The notes beneath the pieces are model-generated. The model was not told where the DNA came from, searched no databases, and saw nothing but the letters and a program-made list of their open reading frames with translations. Below, piece after piece: positions 44,658 through 54,398 of a DNA stretch of 64,000 nt (positions are counted from its first letter, which is position 1; the number at the start of each line of letters is the position of its first letter). The position numbers and the translations under genes are program-made. The DNA lies in NCBI RefSeq assembly GCF_002014855.1, contig NZ_MUYV01000004.1, forward strand, positions 16,553 through 80,552. The letters run 5' to 3'. This DNA comes from Moraxella porci DSM 25326. GTDB taxonomy: Bacteria > Pseudomonadota > Gammaproteobacteria > Pseudomonadales > Moraxellaceae.

Positions 44658-45449
44658 ATGAAAGCAATCCAATTTACCACCGCACTGTTGGCAGCCGCTG
44701 TCTTGGCAGCATGCAGTAACGACCAGCCTGCCCAAAGCCAAACGGCCGCAAGCACCGATTCGGGCGCGACTAAGGACATCATCATCGCCACCGAATCGAG
44801 TTTTAAGCCATTTAGCTATTTGGACAATCAAGGCAATTTGGTTGGCTTTGAGATCGATCTTGCCAATGCGTTGTGTGAGCAAATGCAAGCCAACTGCACC
44901 ATCGTTAGCCAAGATTGGGACAGCCTGATTCCAAGTTTGAATGCCAATAAATCAGACGCGATCATGGCTGGCATGTCAATCACCGAAGAGCGCTTAAATG
45001 CAGTGGATTTTAGTGAGCCGTATTTTGACAATACTTTGGTACTGATTGGTAAAAAAGGCGACCCAACCACCATTGATGGTGTTCAAGGCAAGACCGTTGC
45101 CACCCAGCAAGCCACCGTTTCAGCAGAATATCTGGCCAAAAACCATCCAGGCGCTATCGTAAAGACCTATGATAAGCAAGACAATGCCTATCTGGATCTG
45201 ACTGCAGGCCGTGCCGATTACATGCTGTCTGATGTCGTACCTGTGTCTGATTGGCTAAAAACCGACGCTGGTGCCAATTATGAAATCAAAGGCACGCCGA
45301 TCGATATCGGTGATAAAGTTGGTATCGCAGTTCGCAAAGGCGATGCACTAAAAGCAGACTTTGATGCGGCATTGGCCAGCCTAAAAACCAATGGTAAGTA
45401 CGACGAGATCGTCGGCAAATATTTTGACGCGCAAGCGGTCGCTCAATGA
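44658..45449 (+). CDS. Amino acid ABC transporter substrate-binding lipoprotein 2
   Basis: A 263-residue family 3 binding protein with lipobox LAAC (Cys19) and a Ser/Thr/Ala-rich tether. Landmarks are IIIATESSFKPFSYLD, GFEIDLANALC, QDWDSLIPSLNANKSDAIMAG and MSITEERLNAVDFSEPYF. Clearly paralogous to its neighbours but with different pocket residues (SSFKPF versus AAYPPF), so ligand preference probably differs. AAGGAG precedes ATG 44658. Confidence 0.92.
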   Translation: MKAIQFTTALLAAAVLAACSNDQPAQSQTAASTDSGATKDIIIATESSFKPFSYLDNQGNLVGFEIDLANALCEQMQANCTIVSQDWDSLIPSLNANKSDAIMAGMSITEERLNAVDFSEPYFDNTLVLIGKKGDPTTIDGVQGKTVATQQATVSAEYLAKNHPGAIVKTYDKQDNAYLDLTAGRADYMLSDVVPVSDWLKTDAGANYEIKGTPIDIGDKVGIAVRKGDALKADFDAALASLKTNGKYDEIVGKYFDAQAVAQ

Positions 45450-45456
45450 TTTGATA

Positions 45457-45488
45457 GATCGGCTTAGGTTGACATGCCCAAGCCGATC
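45457..45488 (+). terminator. Stem-loop after binding-protein gene 2
   Basis: GATCGGCTT and AAGCCGATC form a perfect 9-bp stem with a 14-base loop and no T run. Confidence 0.45.
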
Positions 45489-45534
45489 GGCCAGCACATA
45501 AGCCAAATTACCAATCACCATCAAGGAGTAGATT

Positions 45535-46332
45535 ATGAAATTAAAAACATTCGGACTGATGGCAGCCATGATGGCGACGATCGGCCTGACTGCCTGTGGC
45601 GGTCAAACTGACAGCACGCCTGCTGCCACTGATGGCGTTATTCGCATCGCCACTGAAGGCGCTTATGCACCGTTTAACTATACCAATGCCGATGGCAGTT
45701 TGGGCGGTTTTGACGTGGATATCGCCAATGCGCTATGCGCCAAGATGCAAGTAGAATGTCAAATCAGCGCTCAAGATTGGGACGGCATCATTCCTGCACT
45801 TAAAACTGGCAAATTTGATGCCATCGTCGCAGCAATGTCGGTGACACCAGAACGCAGCGAGCAAGTGGATTTCAGTCAGCCGTATTACATCAACTCATTG
45901 GTATTTTTGGCAAAAAAAGGCTCAACATTTAACCCAAGTGATGCCGCTGCCATCGAATCGGCAAAAATCGTCGCTCAGCGTTCGACCATTTCAAGTCAAT
46001 GGCTAACCCAAACTTATCCAAACAGCCAACCACAGCTGTATGACACCTTGGATAATGCCTTTATGGATCTGGGCAATGGCCGTGCCGATGCCATGATTTC
46101 TGACAAATTACCAGCATTGACTTGGCTTAACTCTGATGTTGGCCAAGGCTTTGAGATCAAAGGCGGCGACATTGACATCGATGATAAGATCTCCATCGCT
46201 GTCGATAAAGGCAACAGCGAGCTGTTAAAACGATTTGATGATGCTTTGGCAGCCATCAAAGCCGATGGCACTTATCGCCAAATCGCCGTCAAGCATTTTG
46301 GTGAAGAAGGTGTGCCAGCTGGCATGGAATGA
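45535..46332 (+). CDS. Amino acid ABC transporter substrate-binding lipoprotein 3
   Basis: A 265-residue family 3 binding protein, lipobox LTAC (Cys21). Landmarks are IRIATEGAYAPFNYTNADG, GFDVDIANALC, QDWDGIIPALKTGKFDAIVA and MSVTPERSEQVDFSQPYY. The GAYAPFNY pocket is closest to arginine/lysine/histidine-type binding proteins. AAGGAG lies before ATG 45535. Last of the three binding-protein genes, followed by a strong 12-bp hairpin and then the permeases. Confidence 0.92.
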   Translation: MKLKTFGLMAAMMATIGLTACGGQTDSTPAATDGVIRIATEGAYAPFNYTNADGSLGGFDVDIANALCAKMQVECQISAQDWDGIIPALKTGKFDAIVAAMSVTPERSEQVDFSQPYYINSLVFLAKKGSTFNPSDAAAIESAKIVAQRSTISSQWLTQTYPNSQPQLYDTLDNAFMDLGNGRADAMISDKLPALTWLNSDVGQGFEIKGGDIDIDDKISIAVDKGNSELLKRFDDALAAIKADGTYRQIAVKHFGEEGVPAGME

Positions 46333-46361
46333 TTTTAACGATGCGATCATCGGCCAAACCC

Positions 46362-46392
46362 AGCTTTCGGTGATGCCATCTCACCGAAAGCT
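46362..46392 (+). terminator. Stem-loop after binding-protein gene 3
   Basis: AGCTTTCGGTGA and TCACCGAAAGCT pair perfectly (12 bp, 7-base loop) without a T run. It would protect upstream binding-protein mRNA and lower permease expression. Confidence 0.5.
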
Positions 46393-46484
46393 TAGGCGCT
46401 TGCCAGTTTTTGGCATCGCGTGATATGGATGGCAATTTTACCACAGTTATCAGCACTCATTTTGTAGGCATTAAGGTATGAAGC

Positions 46485-47204
46485 GTGTTTGACTTACAAG
46501 GCTACGGCCCGCTTTTGATAAAAGGCACTCTCTTAACCATTCAGCTGGGCTTGGCCAGTTTGGTGTTTGGCCTGATTTTTGGTTTATTGGGCGCACTGGC
46601 CAAACTGTCGGGCGTTTGGATTTTGGAAAAAATTGCCAACGCCTACACCACTGTCATCCGCGGCATTCCTGAGCTGCTGATGGTATTTTTTATCTATTTT
46701 GGCGGCAGTTTGATTTTGGCAGCTGTTCTTAAGCAGTTTGGTTATACAGGTCGCATTGACATCAGTCAATTTTGGGCTGGCGTAGCAGCATTGTCCATCA
46801 TGTTTGGTGCCTATGCCACCGAAGTATTTCGCATGGCGATCCAAGACATCCCAAAAGGCCAATGGGAATCAGCTCAAAGCATCGGCATGACGCCCTTTCA
46901 GACCTTTCGCCGCATCATCTTGCCACAGATGTGGATGGTGGCATTGCCAGGCCTTGGCAACCTAACCTTGGTACTGCTTAAAGACACCGCATTGGTTTCA
47001 TTGATCGGTCTTAAAGATCTGATGTACTATGCTGGGCGTGCAGGTCAGACCACTCAGCAGCCCTTTACTTTTTTGTTGGCAGCAGCAGTGATTTATTTGG
47101 CATTGACCTCGATCATCACGCTTGTGATGACATGGTTTGAGTCTCGTGCCAATCCTGCGGCTCGCTACGCCAAACAATTACGCAAGCTGGGGGTGAAATC
47201 ATGA
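46485..47204 (+). CDS. Amino acid ABC transporter permease (HisQ/ArtQ type)
   Basis: A 239-residue inner-membrane permease with five helices. The EAA coupling loop is intact (GQWESAQSIGMTPFQTFRRIILPQMW, near 128-150), as is the VIRGIPELLMVFFIYF segment. The start is GTG 46485 with AAGG 8 bases upstream; the nearby ATG at 46478 belongs to a 4-codon dead end in another frame. Its last four bases overlap the next gene's start (ATGA), indicating translational coupling. Confidence 0.92.
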   Translation: MFDLQGYGPLLIKGTLLTIQLGLASLVFGLIFGLLGALAKLSGVWILEKIANAYTTVIRGIPELLMVFFIYFGGSLILAAVLKQFGYTGRIDISQFWAGVAALSIMFGAYATEVFRMAIQDIPKGQWESAQSIGMTPFQTFRRIILPQMWMVALPGLGNLTLVLLKDTALVSLIGLKDLMYYAGRAGQTTQQPFTFLLAAAVIYLALTSIITLVMTWFESRANPAARYAKQLRKLGVKS

Positions 47205-47929
47205 GCTGGAATTGGCAAGCGATCATCGAACATTTCCCCGAGCTACTCAAAGCCTCACTTACCACCATTGAACTGGTCGTCATCTCTTGCGCGATCGGTT
47301 TGGTGTTTGGCGTTTTATTAGGCTTATGGCGATTATCGCCGATACTTTGGCTGCGCGCTTTGCCTGCAGCATACATTTTTTTCTTTCGCGGGACACCGCT
47401 GCTCGTGCAGATTTTCTTGATCTATTATGGCTTGGGTCAATTTGCCACTTTCAGAGAGTCGGTGCTATGGGGGCCAGTATTCAGCCAAGCTTATTGGTGT
47501 GCGATCATTGCCTTTACCTTGAATACCTCGGCGTATATCGGTGAAATCGTGCGCGGTGCCATCTTGGCAGTACCAAAAGGTGAGCTTGAGGCAGCCGATG
47601 CCATCGGCATGTCAAAACTCCAAAAGCTCAAACGCATCACCCTGCCACGAGCGTTTGGCATCATGATTCCTGCTTATAGCAATGAGGTGATTTTTATGCT
47701 CAAAGGCAGTGCTTTGGCGTCGGCCATCACTGTGGTTGAGCTGATGCATACCGCCAAAAACATCATTTCAGTCACCTATTTGACTTTAGAAATGTACTTT
47801 GCTGCAGGGGTGATTTATCTGGTGATCAGCTGGATTTTCCTATTTGCCTTTAGACAATTTGAACGCCATATCAATCGCCACAAGCGCTATGTCCCACCTG
47901 TCGTCAACAACCCCAATCCTCCGATTTAA
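47201..47929 (+). CDS. Amino acid ABC transporter permease (HisM/ArtM type)
   Basis: A 242-residue partner permease: five helices, FFRGTPLLVQIFLIYYGL and the EAA loop KGELEAADAIGMSKLQKLKRI. It pairs with the preceding permease to form the heterodimeric channel used by all three binding proteins. Its C-terminus is extended and Pro/Asn-rich. glmU starts 9 bases after the stop, so the operon may continue into it. Confidence 0.92.
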   Translation: MSWNWQAIIEHFPELLKASLTTIELVVISCAIGLVFGVLLGLWRLSPILWLRALPAAYIFFFRGTPLLVQIFLIYYGLGQFATFRESVLWGPVFSQAYWCAIIAFTLNTSAYIGEIVRGAILAVPKGELEAADAIGMSKLQKLKRITLPRAFGIMIPAYSNEVIFMLKGSALASAITVVELMHTAKNIISVTYLTLEMYFAAGVIYLVISWIFLFAFRQFERHINRHKRYVPPVVNNPNPPI

Positions 47930-47938
47930 GGATTTGCC

Positions 47939-49294
47939 ATGACTCTACACACCATCATCTTAGCCGCCGGCAAAGGCACTCGCATGAAATCACGCCGCCC
48001 AAAGGTACTACAAACCTTAGCGGGTAAGGCATTGGTTCGCCATGTGCTTGATACTTGCCAAAGCATTCAATCTGACAGCACAGTGCTAATTTATGGCTTT
48101 GGTGGTGAGATGGTCAAGGCGGATTTAGCGGATTATGCCGTGACATTTGCCGAGCAAGCCGAACAACTGGGTACAGGTCATGCGGTCAAGATGGCACTAC
48201 CGCACTTGCCTGCCGATGGTAAAAGCTTGATTTTGTATGGCGATGTGCCGCTAACCCAAGCGGATACCTTGACCAAGCTTGTTGAAGCAAACACCGACGG
48301 CATCTCAATGCTGACCTTGAATGTTGCCAATCCATTTGGACTAGGTCGCATCATCCGCGAAGATGGCAAAGTCGTCGCCATCGTTGAGCAAAAAGATGCC
48401 ACCGATGCCCAAAAAGCCATCACCGAGATTAACAGCGGCATCTACTGCGTGGACAATGCCCTACTGCATAAATACCTACCAATTCTCAGTAATGACAATG
48501 CCCAAGGCGAATACTATCTGACCGATATCGTCAAGCTTGCTGTCGCTGATGGCGTCACCATCGCAACCATCGCCCCAGAGTATGAGTTTGAAATCGAAGG
48601 CGTCAATGACCGCATTCAGCTTGCCGCCCTTGAACGCACTTATCAAGCCCATCAAATCCATGCCCTACAAATCGCAGGCGTACAATTTGCCGACCCAAGC
48701 CGAGTCGATATCCGCGGCACCTTGACAGCGGGCAATGATGTATTTATCGACATCAACACCGTCTTTATCGGTGATGTCAGCCTAGGTGATGGCGTGCAGA
48801 TTGATGCAGGTAATGTGATTAGCAACACCAGTATCGGTGCAGGCACGCACATCAAACCAAACTGCGTCATCGATGACAGCATCATCGGTGCTGATGTCAC
48901 CATCGGGCCATTTGCACATCTGCGTCCAAAGACCGTACTGGCAGACAAAGTCAAAATCGGCAACTTTGTCGAAACCAAAAAAACCCAAGTCGGTCTGGGT
49001 AGCAAAATCAACCACCTAAGCTATGTTGGCGATGCCACCTTGGGTGTTGATGTCAATATCGGTGCAGGGGTGATTACTTGCAATTATGATGGCGTGAATA
49101 AATTTAACACCACCATCGGTGATAACGCCTTTGTGGGTAGTAACTCAAGCCTAGTCGCCCCTGTCAAAGTCGGCAAAGGCGCGACCATCGGTGCAGGCTC
49201 AGTCATCACCAAAGATACACCAGATGATAAGCTGTCTTTAGCACGCGCTCGCCAAACCACCATTGATGGTTGGCACCGCCCCACCAAAAAATAA
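47939..49294 (+). CDS. glmU: Bifunctional GlcN-1-P acetyltransferase / GlcNAc-1-P uridyltransferase
   Basis: A 451-residue enzyme making UDP-GlcNAc for peptidoglycan and lipooligosaccharide. The N-terminal uridyltransferase has LAAGKGTRMKS with the Lys of RPKVLQ, and GTGHAVKMALP and YGDVPL follow. The C-terminal left-handed beta helix (hexapeptide repeats from about 250) carries the acetyltransferase NYDG loop (CNYDGVNKF). The Arg-Arg in KSRRPKVL is slightly unusual for the usual short spacer. A terminator follows. Confidence 0.97.
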   Translation: MTLHTIILAAGKGTRMKSRRPKVLQTLAGKALVRHVLDTCQSIQSDSTVLIYGFGGEMVKADLADYAVTFAEQAEQLGTGHAVKMALPHLPADGKSLILYGDVPLTQADTLTKLVEANTDGISMLTLNVANPFGLGRIIREDGKVVAIVEQKDATDAQKAITEINSGIYCVDNALLHKYLPILSNDNAQGEYYLTDIVKLAVADGVTIATIAPEYEFEIEGVNDRIQLAALERTYQAHQIHALQIAGVQFADPSRVDIRGTLTAGNDVFIDINTVFIGDVSLGDGVQIDAGNVISNTSIGAGTHIKPNCVIDDSIIGADVTIGPFAHLRPKTVLADKVKIGNFVETKKTQVGLGSKINHLSYVGDATLGVDVNIGAGVITCNYDGVNKFNTTIGDNAFVGSNSSLVAPVKVGKGATIGAGSVITKDTPDDKLSLARARQTTIDGWHRPTKK

Positions 49295-49297
49295 GCC

Positions 49298-49335
49298 CAA
49301 AAAAACTGCCGCTCATCTTGAACGGCAGTTTTTTT
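49298..49335. terminator. Bidirectional terminator glmU / mscL
   Basis: AAAACTGCCG (ending 49311) and CGGCAGTTTT (from 49323) with A and T runs on the two sides; it ends both convergent genes. Confidence 0.85.
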
Positions 49336-49341
49336 ATCAAA

Positions 49342-49776
49342 TTACTTGTGCTGACCAAGTTTGGCACTGATCTCACGCAGCAGCAAAACCTCTTCTGATG
49401 GCTCTTCTGGCGCAGCAGGCTCTTCTGATTTGCGGCGTAGACGGTTCATGCCCTTGACCATCATAAAGATGATGAACGCTAGGATGATGAAGTTAATCAC
49501 CACTGTGATGAAGCTGCCATAAGCAAGCATCGGTGCGCCAGCTTCTTTTAGCGCATCATAAGTCATCGGCACGCCAGCAGGGGCATCGCCAAGCAAAATA
49601 AACATGTTTTTAAAATCAAACTCGCCACCCATGATGAATGAGATGATCGGCATGATGATGTCTTCTACCAGCGAAGTGGTGATCTTACCAAATGCAGCAC
49701 CGATGATCACACCGACTGCCAAATCCATCACATTGCCTTTTAGGGCAAATTCTTTAAATTCTTGAAGCATACTCAT
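49342..49776 (-). CDS. mscL: Large-conductance mechanosensitive channel MscL
   Basis: A 144-residue homopentameric channel that opens under hypo-osmotic shock. The N-terminal [21 protein letters not shown] amphipathic/TM1 region and the TM2 region ([22 protein letters not shown]) are typical; the C-terminal helix is Glu-rich with LLREI. ATG 49776 is used; an ATG two codons later is equally possible. Monocistronic. Confidence 0.95.
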   Translation of the reverse strand: MSMLQEFKEFALKGNVMDLAVGVIIGAAFGKITTSLVEDIIMPIISFIMGGEFDFKNMFILLGDAPAGVPMTYDALKEAGAPMLAYGSFITVVINFIILAFIIFMMVKGMNRLRRKSEEPAAPEEPSEEVLLLREISAKLGQHK

Positions 49777-49930
49777 AATAGTTACTCAATTTATATCAGT
49801 CAACAAAAAATACCCAATCTTCGGCAAATGGCGACATTTACACGAATGAGATCAGGTATTGCCAATTTTGCGATGCACAGTTGCACCAAAATGCGGTCAT
49901 TTTAGCACAGCTGTGCAGAGTTTCTGTAGC

Positions 49931-49976
49931 ATTTGATGGTGGCTGTGTTAAGGAATGTTACAGCCACCATCAAATT
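49931..49976 (-). terminator. 16-bp perfect hairpin overlapping the typA stop codon
   Basis: ATTTGATGGTGGCTGT (49931-49946) and ACAGCCACCATCAAAT (49960-49975) are a perfect 16-bp inverted repeat around 13 bases. It begins inside the typA stop codon and has no T run on the minus strand, so it may be a 3' mRNA stabiliser as much as a terminator. Confidence 0.5.
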
Positions 49977-51819
49977 AGTCTTTTTTACGACCGAAACGCT
50001 TACGCTCATTTTCGGTCAAGTAACGCTTGCGGATACGGATGGATTTTGGTGTCACTTCAACAAGTTCATCATCTTCGATAAACTCCAGCGCTTGCTCCAG
50101 CGTATATTCAAGCGCAGGTGTCAAGATGATGGCATCGTCCGAGCCTGAAGCACGGATGTTGGTCAGCTGCTTGGCTTTGGTTGGGTTCACCACCATGTCA
50201 TCCGAACGAGAGTTGATGCCAATGATCATGCCTTCGTACACTTCTAGCTGCGGCTTGGCAAACAGACGGCCGCGCTCTTGTAGACTAAATAGTGCATACG
50301 CCAAGCAAGTACCTGTGACCATCGATACCAAGACACCATTTTGGCGCTTGGCCACGCTGCCGTCTTTGGCAGGGCCATAATGCGAGAAGCTTGAGGTCAT
50401 GATACCCGTACCTGATGTCATGGTCAAAAATGCCGAGCGAAAACCGATCAAACCACGAGACGGTACGGTAGCTTCGATGCGGATACGGCCTTTGCCATCG
50501 ACTTCCATATTGGTCAAGTCGCCCTTACGGTTGCCCATCTCTTGCATGACTGCACCTTGGTGCTGCTCTTCAACATCAAAAGTGACATTTTCATAAGGCT
50601 CGCACATTACGCCATCAATTTCTTTCATGATGACCTGCGGACGAGATACGCCCAGCTCAAAGCCCTCACGACGCATATTCTCAATCAATACTGATAAGTG
50701 CAATTCACCGCGGCCTGAGACTTTGAATTTCTCTGGGCTGTCAGTATCCTCGACACGCAATGCGACATTGTGGATCAGCTCACGGTCTAGGCGCTCACGG
50801 ATATTACGCGAGGTGACAAACTTACCTTCTTTACCAGCAAATGGTGAATCATTAACCTGAAAAGTCATCGATACCGTTGGCTCATCGACGCTCAAAGCAG
50901 GCAGAGCCTCGACATGCTGCGGATCGCAGATGGTGTCAGAGATATTCAGTGCATCAATACCAGTGATACAGACGATGTCGCCTGCTTGCGCCGAATCGAC
51001 ATCCACGCGCTCAAGGCCATGATAGCCCATGATTTTTAGGATACGGCCGTTACGCTTGTTGCCATCTTTATCGATGACAGTCACAGGGGTATTGGTCTTG
51101 ACCGAACCACGCTGAATACGGCCGACACCGATGACACCAACGAAGCTGTTATAGTCAAGGCTTGAGATTTGCATTTGGAAAGGACCATCAACATTGACCT
51201 TTGGCGGCTCGACGATATCAACGATGGTCTCAAACAGTGGCGTCATATCAGAGGCCAGATTATCCGGCTCAAGACCTGCGATACCATTGATGCCTGATGC
51301 ATAGACGATCGGGAAATCAAGCTGCTCATCGGTCGCTTCCAAGCTGTCAAACAAATCAAATACTTGATCAATCACCCAGTCAGCACGCGCAGCAGGCTTA
51401 TCGATTTTGTTGATGATGACGATTGGTTTTAGACCACGCGCAAAAGCCTTTTGGGTGACAAAGCGGGTCTGTGGCATTGGGCCTTCTTGTGAATCGACCA
51501 ACAAAAGCACGCAATCGACCATCGACATCACGCGCTCAACCTCACCACCGAAGTCGGCGTGGCCTGGGGTATCGACGATGTTAATGCGGTACTCAGTACC
51601 TGTGCGACCGTCCGTCCATTTGATGGCGGTGTTTTTGGCCAAAATGGTGATGCCACGCTCAGATTCCAATGCGTTAGAATCCATCACGCGTTCGATTTCG
51701 CCTGAGCGCTCGCCCAGTGCGCCAGACTGCTGAAGAAGTTTATCAACTAGGGTAGTTTTACCGTGGTCAACGTGAGCAATGATTGCGATGTTACGCAAGT
51801 GCTTGATGTCGTTTGCCAT
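49975..51819 (-). CDS. typA: Ribosome-associated GTPase TypA/BipA
   Basis: A 614-residue translational GTPase involved in 50S assembly and growth at low temperature. G1 is AHVDHGKTT at about 16-24, with the switch [16 protein letters not shown]3 [14 protein letters not shown] and G4 [13 protein letters not shown]. The [12 protein letters not shown] and [17 protein letters not shown] stretches and the C-terminal domain match TypA. No neighbour is co-oriented nearby, so it is probably monocistronic. Confidence 0.97.
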   Translation of the reverse strand: MANDIKHLRNIAIIAHVDHGKTTLVDKLLQQSGALGERSGEIERVMDSNALESERGITILAKNTAIKWTDGRTGTEYRINIVDTPGHADFGGEVERVMSMVDCVLLLVDSQEGPMPQTRFVTQKAFARGLKPIVIINKIDKPAARADWVIDQVFDLFDSLEATDEQLDFPIVYASGINGIAGLEPDNLASDMTPLFETIVDIVEPPKVNVDGPFQMQISSLDYNSFVGVIGVGRIQRGSVKTNTPVTVIDKDGNKRNGRILKIMGYHGLERVDVDSAQAGDIVCITGIDALNISDTICDPQHVEALPALSVDEPTVSMTFQVNDSPFAGKEGKFVTSRNIRERLDRELIHNVALRVEDTDSPEKFKVSGRGELHLSVLIENMRREGFELGVSRPQVIMKEIDGVMCEPYENVTFDVEEQHQGAVMQEMGNRKGDLTNMEVDGKGRIRIEATVPSRGLIGFRSAFLTMTSGTGIMTSSFSHYGPAKDGSVAKRQNGVLVSMVTGTCLAYALFSLQERGRLFAKPQLEVYEGMIIGINSRSDDMVVNPTKAKQLTNIRASGSDDAIILTPALEYTLEQALEFIEDDELVEVTPKSIRIRKRYLTENERKRFGRKKD

Positions 51820-52027
51820 AAATACTCATATAAAATTGTGAATCTTAGCAATATGCCAGATTTGGTGAAAATTTCTTGATACAATATCTTATCCCAGGAT
51901 TTTGGGATAACTGCTTATTATACCATAAAACCTTGGTATTTTTAAAATATTTGATAAAACAGTGAAATATCAATGCTTAAATAAGCCAGACCTTATCATT
52001 CTGTCGGCAAGCAGGTGGTACTAAAAC

Positions 52028-52057
52028 AAAAAGCCACCCAAATGGGTGGCTTTTTTT
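52028..52057. terminator. Terminator after the OmpA-family gene
   Basis: AAAAAGCCACCC and GGGTGGCTTTTT pair perfectly (12 bp, 4-base loop) with a T run on both sides. Confidence 0.9.
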
Positions 52058-52096
52058 GCGTATGATCTACCAAAAGATCATTAGCTGTTTGCTAAA

Positions 52097-53389
52097 TTAT
52101 GGTTGAACAACCATGTCTTTAGTTTGATCTACAGTGGTAGTCTTAGTACCAGTGATCACAGCTTCTACGCGACGGTTCATTGCACGGCCTTCAGCAGTAT
52201 CGTTTGGAGCGATCGGACGATCGAAGCCATAACCTACTGCATTTAGACGGTTTGGAGCGATACCAAACTCGTTAGAAAGCATAGACTTCACAGCGTTCGC
52301 ACGAGCTTCAGATAGGCGTTGGTTGTAACGCGCATTTGAGCGAGCTGAATCACGAGAAGCGTGGCCTTCGATTACTGCAGTTGCGTTCGGGAATTCTTGC
52401 ATTTGTGCAGCGACTTTAGCAACTTCTTCACGGTATTGTGGTTTGATTGCTGATTTGTCGTAGTCGAAGAATACGCGTAGTTCTTGGCGTAGCTCTTCTA
52501 CTAGGTTAACTTGTACTGGGCAGCCGCGAGCGTCAACAACAGTATTTACTGGAGTGTCTGCGCATGCGTCTAGGTGATCAGGCACACCGTCACGGTCAGA
52601 ATCAACAACCACATCATCGATCACAACTGGAGCTACTGGCTCAACTTGTGGAGCTACTGGTACTACAGGAGCCAAACGACCGCCTAGAGTTACTTCTAGA
52701 CCTGCTAGAGCTTTACCTTGAGTCCAGCTGTTGTCTAGGTTGTGCTCAGCACGGACTTCGCCACGAAGTGCCAATGCGTCATTGATTAGGTAGCGTGCGC
52801 CTAGACCTAGGTTAGCGATGGTGTCTTTACCAGCGTCAGCAACTACAGAACCTGCATCAACTTGACCAGATAGACCAGTTTGAGTTAAAGTTGCTGAGTA
52901 TGTAGCATCATTTTCGATGCTAGTTTTTTGCATACCACCACCAACTAGCACATATGGCTTGAACTTGGTAGCTGGGTTGTAGCCAGAGAACTGCTCAGTA
53001 CCGATTAGGAAGTTTGCAGAGATGTTCTCTTGTTCAGCGCTGAAACGGTTTTGATCAGCGGCATAGTAAGAATCTTCTGATGCACGCGCTGATGGGTTGG
53101 TTACGCCATATTCAACTTGTAGTTGAGTAGATGGAGTTAGCTCAACACCCAATGCTAGGCCAGTGTATAGGTCGCTTTTTAGCGCTACACCACCGTTTGT
53201 TGGATTTGTAACGCCATCACGAGCTTCATTTAGTTGACGGCCAGTTTCGAAAAGACGGCGTTGCTTTTCAGCAGCTGCGTCTTCTTGTACATAGTTGTAA
53301 CCGATAAGCGGAGTTACAGTTACGCCAGCAGATGCTGCAGTTGCAGCGCCAGCAGCCAAAACTGCAAGAGCGATTTGATTAAATTTCAT
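52097..53389 (-). CDS. OmpA-family outer membrane porin, OMP CD/OprF-like
   Basis: A 430-residue surface protein: signal peptide (cleaved after ASA near 22), an N-terminal eight-strand-type beta barrel, then a Pro/Val/Ala hinge (PVVPVAPQVEPVAPVV, near 245-260), a calcium-type DSDRDGVPDHLDACADT repeat, and a C-terminal OmpA peptidoglycan-binding domain (FFDYDKSAIKP, IEGHASRD and NQRLSEARA). This plan is that of OprF and of Moraxella OMP CD, a porin and adhesin. GGAGGAAT precedes ATG 53389; the frame opens four codons earlier. It has a strong promoter and a palindrome upstream. Confidence 0.92.
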   Translation of the reverse strand: MKFNQIALAVLAAGAATAASAGVTVTPLIGYNYVQEDAAAEKQRRLFETGRQLNEARDGVTNPTNGGVALKSDLYTGLALGVELTPSTQLQVEYGVTNPSARASEDSYYAADQNRFSAEQENISANFLIGTEQFSGYNPATKFKPYVLVGGGMQKTSIENDATYSATLTQTGLSGQVDAGSVVADAGKDTIANLGLGARYLINDALALRGEVRAEHNLDNSWTQGKALAGLEVTLGGRLAPVVPVAPQVEPVAPVVIDDVVVDSDRDGVPDHLDACADTPVNTVVDARGCPVQVNLVEELRQELRVFFDYDKSAIKPQYREEVAKVAAQMQEFPNATAVIEGHASRDSARSNARYNQRLSEARANAVKSMLSNEFGIAPNRLNAVGYGFDRPIAPNDTAEGRAMNRRVEAVITGTKTTTVDQTKDMVVQP

Positions 53390-53433
53390 AAATTCCTCCA
53401 AGGAATGGTTGGTTTTTCAAGATTACCGTGCCT

Positions 53434-53463
53434 ATTGTAGCATAGTTATCCGTAATCTGCCAA
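53434..53463 (-). promoter_or_regulatory. Promoter of the OmpA-family gene
   Basis: On the minus strand TTGGCA (53463-53458), an 18-bp spacer, and TACAAT (53439-53434) with an extended -10 TG; the expected start of transcription gives a leader of about 38 bases with a strong SD. Confidence 0.7.
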
Positions 53464-53469
53464 TAATCT

Positions 53470-53486
53470 GTTACAATTTTTGTAAC
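53470..53486. promoter_or_regulatory. Inverted repeat just upstream of the porin promoter
   Basis: GTTACAA-TTT-TTGTAAC, a perfect 7-3-7 palindrome ending 7 bases upstream of the -35 box; a candidate activator or repressor site. Confidence 0.45.
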
Positions 53487-53653
53487 TTTGCAGATGCAGC
53501 CATGCCGTTTTAGGCTTTTATCGCGGCTTGTATTAAAAGCTTAACGGTAAATGAAATTATTTACAACCCCTTTTTTGTGAAAAATCACATAATATTACAC
53601 AAAAATCCTATTTTTTTACGATTTTTTGCCCGATATGACAATTATGTGTCAAT

Positions 53654-54385
53654 TTATGCCAAAAACGCCGCCTTCATCGCCTTAACCGCTTGATCTAGAC
53701 CTATAAACACCGCATCAGCGATCAGCGCATGGCCGATGTTGAGCTCATGAATGCCATCAATTTGGGCGATGGCAGCGACATTTTGGCGTGTCAAACCATG
53801 CCCTGCATTAACCAAGATTGTTGATTTCGCCTTGGCATGGGCGACGGCTGCCTTGATGCGACTCAGCTCATCGGCAGTCTTGGCAGCATCGCCATCAAGT
53901 GTGGCGTGTGCATAGGTGCCTGTGTGCAGCTCGATGGCATCAGCACCCAAAGTGATGGCGGTATCGATTTGATGAATATCAGGGTCAATAAACAGCGATA
54001 CTTGAATGCCTACTGCCTGCAATCGATCGATAAACTCACCCAAATTTGGCAGATTGGCGATATCTAGCCCACCTTCGGTGGTCAGCTCTTGGCGTTTTTC
54101 GGGAACCAGACACACCCACGCAGGTCGCACATCTAGGGCAATCGCTAGCATCTCATCAGTGACCGCCATTTCTAGGTTCATGCGTGTGGTCAGTCGCTTT
54201 GCCATCTCATAGACATCCGCGTCACGGATATGGCGACGATCTTCACGCAGATGCAAGGTGATGCCTTCAGCGCCCGCCTGCTCACAAATCAGTGCACCTT
54301 CGATTGGGCAAGGATAGCCGACACCACGAGCATTACGCAGTGTGGCAATATGATCGATATTGACGCCTAATAGCGGTGTATTCAT
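53654..54385 (-). CDS. pdxJ: Pyridoxine 5'-phosphate synthase
   Basis: A 243-residue TIM-barrel enzyme, the last step of de novo vitamin B6 synthesis (condensing aminoacetone phosphate and deoxyxylulose phosphate). [15 protein letters not shown] at the N-terminus, HLREDRRHI, the Glu/His active-site segments and LNIGHALI near the end are typical. AAAGGA precedes the ATG. Last gene of the conserved lepA-lepB-rnc-era-recO-pdxJ block; recO lies 13 bases upstream. Confidence 0.96.
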   Translation of the reverse strand: MNTPLLGVNIDHIATLRNARGVGYPCPIEGALICEQAGAEGITLHLREDRRHIRDADVYEMAKRLTTRMNLEMAVTDEMLAIALDVRPAWVCLVPEKRQELTTEGGLDIANLPNLGEFIDRLQAVGIQVSLFIDPDIHQIDTAITLGADAIELHTGTYAHATLDGDAAKTADELSRIKAAVAHAKAKSTILVNAGHGLTRQNVAAIAQIDGIHELNIGHALIADAVFIGLDQAVKAMKAAFLA

Positions 54386-54398
54386 GGATAAACTTCCT

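Noticed and set aside
46478..46492. ATG at 46478 as start of the first amino acid permease
   Set aside because: It gives only four codons before a stop (MKRV); GTG 46485 in the permease frame has a suitable SD.
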